Source: Tenrec ecaudatus
Taxonomy: Eukaryota; Chordata; Mammalia; Afrosoricida; Tenrecidae
Reading direction: 5' to 3'
DNA: 64,000 bases
Assembly (NCBI RefSeq): GCF_050624435.1
Contig: NC_134542.1
Span: forward strand, 11,305,497 to 11,369,496
Shown: positions 58,293 through 64,000 of the stretch, one piece after another
How positions within the stretch are numbered: the stretch's first letter is position 1
Layout of the letters: each line of letters opens with the position of its first letter
Position numbers and translations under genes: made by a program
The notes under the pieces: generated by a model
Seen by the model: the letters and a program-made list of their open reading frames with translations, nothing else
Databases searched by the model: none
What the model was told of the DNA's origin: nothing

Positions 58293-59077
58293 TTCAACCT
58301 TCCTGTTGCCAGCAGGGCACGTCCTAAGACCCAGTGGTTCTGGGGGCGGCATGCGTCCTTAATGGCCCTGTGGTTTATGTCGTTGTTAGGGAATCAGTTC
58401 CAACTCCTAGTGACCCTTCCCCTCCGTGCAGCAGAGCTAAATGCTGCCGGGCCAGGGCTAGCCCATCAATGGTCCGCGGGAGCCACCGCGGAACTGCTCA
58501 CCATGGTATTTCCGCATCGTATCAGCAGAGGGGAGCCCTCGGTTGGTGATCATTTTATCCGTGTGTTTGGGGAAAGCAAAGAGGTTTTGGAAAGAGGGCT
58601 AGAGAGCGACTCTGACCCCCAGGCGGCAGGGCTGTGTCAGGGGCTGTGCAGGAAGGGCGGTCCAGCTGGGGCACACGTTTGCTCTCACGGGAAGCAGGAG
58701 TAACTATAGCAACCCCTGCAGCTGCTACACGGGCATCGCTGAGAACGCACGCTGCCAGGGCTCTGTGCGCAGCTGTGTTCCCGCCGGGGCCCCTCCCCTG
58801 CGGGCAAGGGGTGGTGCTGCATGCTTTGGGGACTTGCTTTCTTAGGTGGCTGCTCTTCCCGTGTAGATGGTTCCCCTTTGAGCACCTCAGAGGCTGAGGG
58901 TGGCAATGGACCCGTGCAGGTCACGGGGTCCTCTCAGCTCAGTAGCTAATCCTGAAAACACTTGGTTCTCTTTCTGATAAAATGACCGTTTCTTCCAAGG
59001 AGGAAACCGGTCACTTGTGCAGTGAGATCTGAGAAGCACTTTGTTGCCACAAGCCATCTGAACCTAAAGCAAAACCC

Positions 59078-59272
59078 CAGTTTTTGAGTTGATTTCTCCT
59101 CAAAGAGACCCTATATCCTATAGGGCAGAGTGGAAATGCACCCCCGGGATTTCCAAGGCTGGCAGTGTTTGTGGAAGCAGGCAGCCTCATCTTTCTCCCA
59201 AGTAGCAGCTGGTGGGTTTGAACCTCTGACCAGTGGCCCAATGCCTAACGCATGCACCACCAGGATCCCTCA
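59078..59272 (-). repeat. AfroSINE
   Basis: TATCCTATAGGGCAGAGTGG, CTCCCAAGTAGCAGCTGG, TGGGTTTGAACCTCTGACC and CACCACCAGGATCC. Confidence 0.88.
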
Positions 59273-59357
59273 ACCCATCTCACTGCTCTCGTTGATGAAG
59301 CCTCATAGAAACCGTGCACGACAGGGAAGAACTGGCCCCGTCCATTTCTTAGACTGT

Positions 59358-59472
59358 CACTAGTGACGGGAGTAGAAAGCCTTTTGTCCTGAAGAGCGGC
59401 TGTGATCTTGAACTGCTGACCTTGCGGTTAGCAGCCAAGCGCCTAACCCACTGCACCATCAGGGTACCTTGA
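59358..59472 (-). repeat. AfroSINE 5' half
   Basis: GAGTAGAAAGCCTTTTGTCC, CTTGAACTGCTGACCTTGCGG and CACTGCACCATCAGGGTACC. Confidence 0.87.
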
Positions 59473-59626
59473 AACCACCTAGCACTTGTTAAATGACTGC
59501 GTTCCGAGCAAGCTCCCGTGTGCTGCTGGTACTGAGGCTGGATGGTTGGCCTTGGTGCGAATACTTAGGATTCTGAAGACCGTGTTCAGTGGTTTAACAA
59601 TCATCGGCTATGTGGACTAGAAAGAG

Positions 59627-59705
59627 CCCTGGTGGCACAGTGGTTAAAGCACTCGCTGCTAACCCAAAGGTCATCGGGTCAAGTGTCTGAACCCCAGCAC
59701 CCCCA
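59627..59705 (+). repeat. AfroSINE head
   Basis: GAGCCCTGGTGGCACAGTGG and GTTAAAGCACTCGCTGC; truncated after the tRNA-like part. An old reverse L1 3' end (CACAATCAATTTCAGAACACG) follows at about 59785-59915. Confidence 0.85.
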
Positions 59706-60139
59706 TCGGTTCTCTGGATATACAAGGCAGGCTGAAATAATTGGCTGAAGATCTTGGAAAGACAGCATCCCAGGGTCAAGGTGTGGCGATACATTTTTAA
59801 TAGTTTCATTGTCACACAATTCACATTACCGTAGCAAGAAGAGTTGTGCAACCATCAGCACAATCAATTTCAGAACACGTTCTTCTTTGTTGTCGTCAGT
59901 TGTTAGCTCTCCATGAACACCCAGTCTCGGCTGCCATCCCCTAGGTCAGGGGTCAGCACACGTTCAAGGTGAAAGAACCAACCCTGTCCTTTACAGCTAT
60001 CCACACGCTTTCAGCAGAAACCCGGCCAGGGGGCCGGCAGCTCTTTCCAGCACTTCCAGATGGGACCCAGGCTTTGCAGTGGGGCTGAAGTGTGGTGACC
60101 CGGGATTTGCTCTGTGTGCCCTGCAACCCCAAAGCCTCA

Positions 60140-60350
60140 ATTCAACCACAAGGTACAGATCCGTGTCTCCACGTGGTGTGCCGTGGTCACTGGTAACGCA
60201 TGTCGACCCGGCAGGACAGCGGGGACGTGCCCTGGAGGCTGTCATCAGTACGGGAGCCCGACCACCACGTCTTTCTCCCACGGGGGTTCGAACCCCTGAA
60301 CTGGCAGTTTGCATCCCAGTGCTTAACCACATTGCCACCAGGGCTCCGTG
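60140..60350 (-). repeat. AfroSINE
   Basis: TCTTTCTCCCACGGGGGTTCG, GAACTGGCAGTTTGCATCC, CTTAACCACATTGCCACC and AGGGCTCC. 60351-61256 shows nothing else recognisable. Confidence 0.88.
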
Positions 60351-61256
60351 TTAGCAATATGCAGCAGCACCAGGTTGCATTACATAGTCCTAGAAGCACT
60401 ATTTCACTTCTCCTTGCTAAAGGGCCCATCTGTGTGCCAATGCTCACATCTGCTGGCTCATTTCTGCTCTCTTCCCAACAGGGCCCCAGCTTCTGCAGAC
60501 GAAAAGCAGGCCAGACACTTACCTGTGAGAGTTACAATGACCAGAGATGGTGTGTGTTACTAGATGTGTGTGTTACTAGGTCACAGAGCTCTGCGGACAC
60601 ACTAAGTGGGTGACATCCCCAAAGCATGTGACCAGGACGAAAGGCCCCAAATGGGGTTTCTCCAGCCCCCTTCCTTCTCTTTACTGTCCCTTTCGTGAGA
60701 CGGAAAGGAAAACTCAGAAACCTACAAACAACTTCAGCAAGTCAACGCGGGCACGTTGCTGCCAGCGAGTTGAGCTTTCTTTCAGTCCACCGTGTTTATG
60801 ACTGTTCTGTTATTGGTTTGGGGGTTTACACTCCAAACAAAGCATTGTTCAGAGTGCGGGAGAGGGGGACAGGGGAGGGGAACAGGGGATGGGGACTGTG
60901 GCCCCTATCTTTAGGAAGCTGGTGTTCTCAAGGGGGAGGAAACCAAGCATTTGGAGCAGAAACAAGCCGAGCAGTGGGTCTAACAGAGGGAGACCATGGT
61001 GGCTGTGGGATGTGTGAGCAAGGAGGGTGAGGGGCCTGCTCCGTGTGAAAGAGCATGTTACAGAAAGCTGTGGGTCCATCGCCTGTCCGGTGGGACCTGT
61101 TGGCTGAAGCACAGAGCAGGGGGCAGTGGAGGAGGTCCAAAGGTAGGTTGGAGGCCCGTGGCTGTGGCCTTCATCCTTTATTTGAGATGATGAGTGACTT
61201 CCACAAATGTGGGTTTTTAAGATTAATCTGGCAGAGAGATGCGGAAACGAGAGAGT

Positions 61257-61328
61257 AGGTAGCTGAGCACTCAGCAGGGCGGTGAACTGAGCAAGGATAA
61301 GGTCCATCCAAGTCAAGTTCCAGGGGCC
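61257..61328 (+). repeat. Inverted repeat, left arm
   Basis: This 72-bp segment matches the reverse complement of 61666-61737 at 63 of 72 positions by hand count, with no gaps. The longest perfect run is AAGTCAAGTTCCAGGGGCC. Confidence 0.9.
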
Positions 61329-61665
61329 TTGGGGACACAATGGTTAGGCACTCTGACACTGACTGAAGGGTTTGTGGTTCGAGAGCAGGCAACAGCTCTG
61401 GGGAGGAAGACCAGAGATCTGTTCCCTCAAAGATCCCGGCCTAGAAACCCTGAGGGGCAGTGCAGCTCTGATGCACAGGTTGCTATGACTCAAAATGGAC
61501 TCGGTAGCTCACAACAACACTCAGCAGCTAACAACAACATACAACAACTCGGTACACAACACACAACAACAGCTCAGTACACAACATACAACAGCTCAGT
61601 ACACAACACACAACAACTTGGTACACAACACACAACAACAGCTCAGTACACAACACACAACAATA
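61322..61665 (+). repeat. AfroSINE with expanded ACAAC tail, in inverted-repeat loop
   Basis: GGACACAATGGTTAGGCAC head, GTTTGTGGTTCGAGAGC, GATGCACAGGTTGCTATGAC and ATGGACTCGGTAGCTC. From about 61508 the tail expands to roughly 155 bp of irregular units such as ACAACAGCTCAGTACACAAC. The right arm of the inverted repeat starts directly after it. Confidence 0.88.
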
Positions 61666-61737
61666 GGCCCCTGGAACTTGACTTAGATGGATTTTATCAT
61701 TGCTCCGTTCACTGCCCTGCTGAGTGCTTAGTCACCT
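61666..61737 (-). repeat. Inverted repeat, right arm
   Basis: Reverse-complement partner of 61257-61328. The two arms give similar translations on opposite strands (RPLELDLDG...CSVH.PAEC), which is how the symmetry shows up. Confidence 0.9.
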
Positions 61738-63389
61738 GCTGAATACAATCGTCAGTGACGACTGACTCTCTGGAGCACACAGGCTGGGAGTGAGGAGGCT
61801 GCGTCTGCCCCGGCGCCTTGCCTTACAATCCTGTGGCTGGACAGGGCGGGGACCCTCGCGGGGACCCTCCCTGAGCTTACACACTCGCTCAGCAGCAGAC
61901 CGATACCAAATACAAGGGGGAGGGCTACACAGTTCATGGAAAGAAAACATCCATTTCCCCACACACCTTTGGAAACCCCCTGGTAGGTGGACTGACCGGC
62001 CCTACATCTATTACAAGTAGTTATTTACTGTTCACGCTGGGCAATTCACCAACAGCTCTTTAAAGCCAGGGAGATTTCAAAAGCAAACAACCAACCACAG
62101 GACACGTACAACTTTGCAATCACATGTGATTCAGTCAGTCTTAGAGAATGTGATGGTAACTACGCCCTCATCTTGAGAACCAAGAAAGGAGCCTCGATTC
62201 GGAGCTCTCGTGAGCTGACTGACCACAACCAGACCGTGGGAACTGGATGTCAACCATGAGGAAGCTGCTGGTCATCCCAGAGACCCGATGGAAGAGCCAC
62301 TCTAAGAGCCCCTTCCCTACCGGAGGGAGCTCCGTCGCCGAGTACACTTGCTTTGGGGCGGCTTTCTCAACCCCATTCCAGTTGGTTGGCACAGCTTCGG
62401 GGATTCCTGTGCTGTCAGAAAAGAATTCAGTGCACCCTGGAAATTGTAAGCACTATTTACAAACCAATTAATGGAGTCAACTCATTCTCTAAGTTCCCAG
62501 GACTCTCTACTGTGTGCTAAGATCAATGGTTTATATTTATAACGGAAATGACCTTTCCCACATCTCTGCAAGTTAGGCAGGCTTCACTCAATAGAGACAG
62601 AGGCGTGGGTACTGTGTAACACAGTGTCCGGTACTCAATTCCCATGTCTCCACATCCGAGAAGGCAGGCAGGTCGCGGAGGTAGCTGTTGACTTGGGCAA
62701 TTCCATTCTAGAAAGTGTCACACACCGGGACTGGACTTACACTGCAATAAAGGCACCTTTGAACAGAAATGAGGCCCTGCCTTGGGGTAGGGTTGGGGGC
62801 GAGAACCTGTCTGACCTGCTGGCAGAGTCATTCCAAGCTCTGCTCGTGGGGTAGGGGCACCTCGCTGTGCGGCTGTGACTACCTTCGCCTCGCCCTCGGC
62901 TCATGGCGACCCGTGTGGAGCTGGCACAAATGCTAAGAGGAGCAGGAAGTAGTGTTCAGGTGGATCTGCAGCGGGCTGTGAAAAGATAGCACTGGGGGAG
63001 GGGGTTCTTCTAACTGGGGAAATGGGAGTCGAATGCACAGGCCCTGGGTTGGAGGAGTGGCATTTAGTTGGAGCAACCACGTTTGAACTCAGGTACAGTC
63101 ATGCTATGAGCAGGCAGCAGCATCACCTCAGGTATAAAGGAATCCAAGGGGCTCAGGGCTCAGCCTCGCACTGGCTGGCCAGGTGATGGTGTTCCCCAGA
63201 CTTGCCAACGAGTGTCTACACTTTCAGATCTGTACTCAGACTAGGAAGCGAATCTAAAACTGCAGTCTTCAGGCCCCAGAAGTTCTCAACTGCCTATCAA
63301 GAGACAGCAAGGAGGCCACCACCTCCCACCCCATCCCACTTTGAGTATCTCTAAGTGTGTGTGTGTGGGGGGGGGATACTCATTCACAG
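61738..63389. other. 3' flank, mostly unassigned
   Basis: A possible MIR remnant lies at about 62490-62600 (CTACTGTGTGCTAAGATC). Nothing else is recognised. I looked on the minus strand for the end of RHBDD1, the gene known to lie next to COL4A4 in human, and saw no coding match. Confidence 0.55.
62746..62751 (+). promoter_or_regulatory. Possible poly(A) signal AATAAA
   Basis: The clearest AATAAA on the + strand after the stop codon, followed some 30 bases later by G/T-rich sequence (GGGGTAGGGTTGGGGG). At 10.7 kb from the stop it would demand a UTR lengthened by many repeats. Confidence 0.25.
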
Positions 63390-63568
63390 TCACTGACTGA
63401 GTTGATGGCTGACTCCTAGCGAGTCCACAGGGCAGGTTAGAACAGCCCAGGTTGTTTCTGAGACTGCAGCTCTGTGGGAGCAGAAAGCCCCCCACCTTTC
63501 TTCTGTGATTTCAAACTGCTGACTTAATAGTTAGCAGCCCAAGGCACAACCACTACGCCAACAGGGCT
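63390..63568 (-). repeat. AfroSINE
   Basis: GACTGAGTTGATGGCTGACTC, TGATTTCAAACTGCTGAC, TTAGCAGCCCAAGGCACAACC and CAACAGGGCTC. Confidence 0.88.
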
Positions 63569-63639
63569 CAGGTGGAGAGATCCATGACTTAAAAACTGTG
63601 TACAGATTTACATCTGCTGATATTGTGAATGTCCACAAG

Positions 63640-63900
63640 GGATACACAGTATTCACTATTAAATCCGTTTCCCAGAGAATGTATTTATTATTATACAAGT
63701 CAGTTTTCCTGATTGCAAAATACATGCATACAAAATCATACACATTTTGAAAATACAGCAGCATACTTGTAGCACTGTAAAAACAAAACAAAACACAAAT
63801 AGTTAAACCTATGTACTCTGCCCCCAAAGATCACCTCTGCTAACATCTGGATATATATCCTTCTGGATGTCTGCTTTTTGCATACACAAGGTATTTCACG
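63640..63900. repeat. Possible ancient dispersed repeat
   Basis: The stretch with AAAATCATACACATTTTG and CACCTCTGCTAACATCTGGA resembles a widespread old mammalian repeat, but I cannot name its class. The window ends at 64000 with no further feature. Confidence 0.3.
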
Positions 63901-64000
63901 TATATTACTTTTGTAGCCAGAAAACGAGACATAATTGCTAGCTAGAAGCAAAATACCAGTATCTTTTTCTGTTTCCAATTCCCTTTCTAAATAAGGCAGC

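Noticed and set aside
61329..61742. Repetitive NTQQLGTQHTT-like frame as a low-complexity protein
   Set aside because: It is the ACAAC-expanded AfroSINE tail translated; no other evidence for coding.
61738..64000. Last exon of RHBDD1 on the minus strand
   Set aside because: The gene neighbours COL4A4 tail to tail in human, but no minus-strand frame here resembled the rhomboid protein's C-terminus. It may lie beyond the window.

Overview
The window is mammalian nuclear DNA. It carries the 3' half of one gene, COL4A4 (collagen type IV alpha-4 chain), on the + strand. Fourteen coding exons with GT/AG borders were read by eye. Spliced, they give 1,917 in-frame bases: 638 residues of Gly-X-Y triple helix plus the whole C-terminal NC1 domain, ending in a TAG at 52043-52045. 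The NC1 sequence (all 12 cysteines, the HSQTDQEP and [18 protein letters not shown] stretches) identifies alpha-4 rather than another type IV chain. If exon numbering follows the 48-exon human gene, these are exons 35-48. No exon appears to be missing, because the exon-to-exon protein order matches the human chain as I remember it.

The interspersed repeats point to an afrotherian. Dozens of tRNA-derived AfroSINEs are present, along with RTE-clade LINE copies whose 3' end is shared with the AfroSINE tail and an (ACA)n tail. A further LINE-like family of long, non-coding, poly(A)-ended copies is also abundant. A tenrec or golden mole is my best guess, but the species is not proven from sequence alone.

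Layout: 1-3338 holds the first two exons. 3339-17890 is a 14.5-kb intron swollen by nested retroelements. 17891-18717 holds two exons. 18718-30829 is a 12-kb intron with more retroelements and a tRNA-Gly-like pseudogene. 30830-36725 is the compact exon-dense part (five exons, one intron of only 92 bp). 36726-48027 holds two long introns around one exon. 48028-52045 holds the last triple-helix exon, the helix-NC1 junction exon and the two NC1 exons. 52046-64000 is 3' UTR and/or intergenic sequence, crowded with AfroSINEs; no second gene was recognised there.

The exons act together: the triple-helical exons encode the rod of the alpha-4 chain, and the last three encode the NC1 trimerisation domain that selects alpha-3 and alpha-5 partners in basement membranes such as those of the glomerulus. 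The least ordinary observations are two AfroSINEs that each sit in the loop of a 72-93 bp inverted duplication of flanking DNA (intron at 31.5-31.9 kb and 3' flank at 61.3-61.7 kb), a tRNA-Gly(TCC)-like locus, a 35-bp minisatellite, a textbook G-quadruplex motif, and two apparently gained cysteines in the collagen helix.
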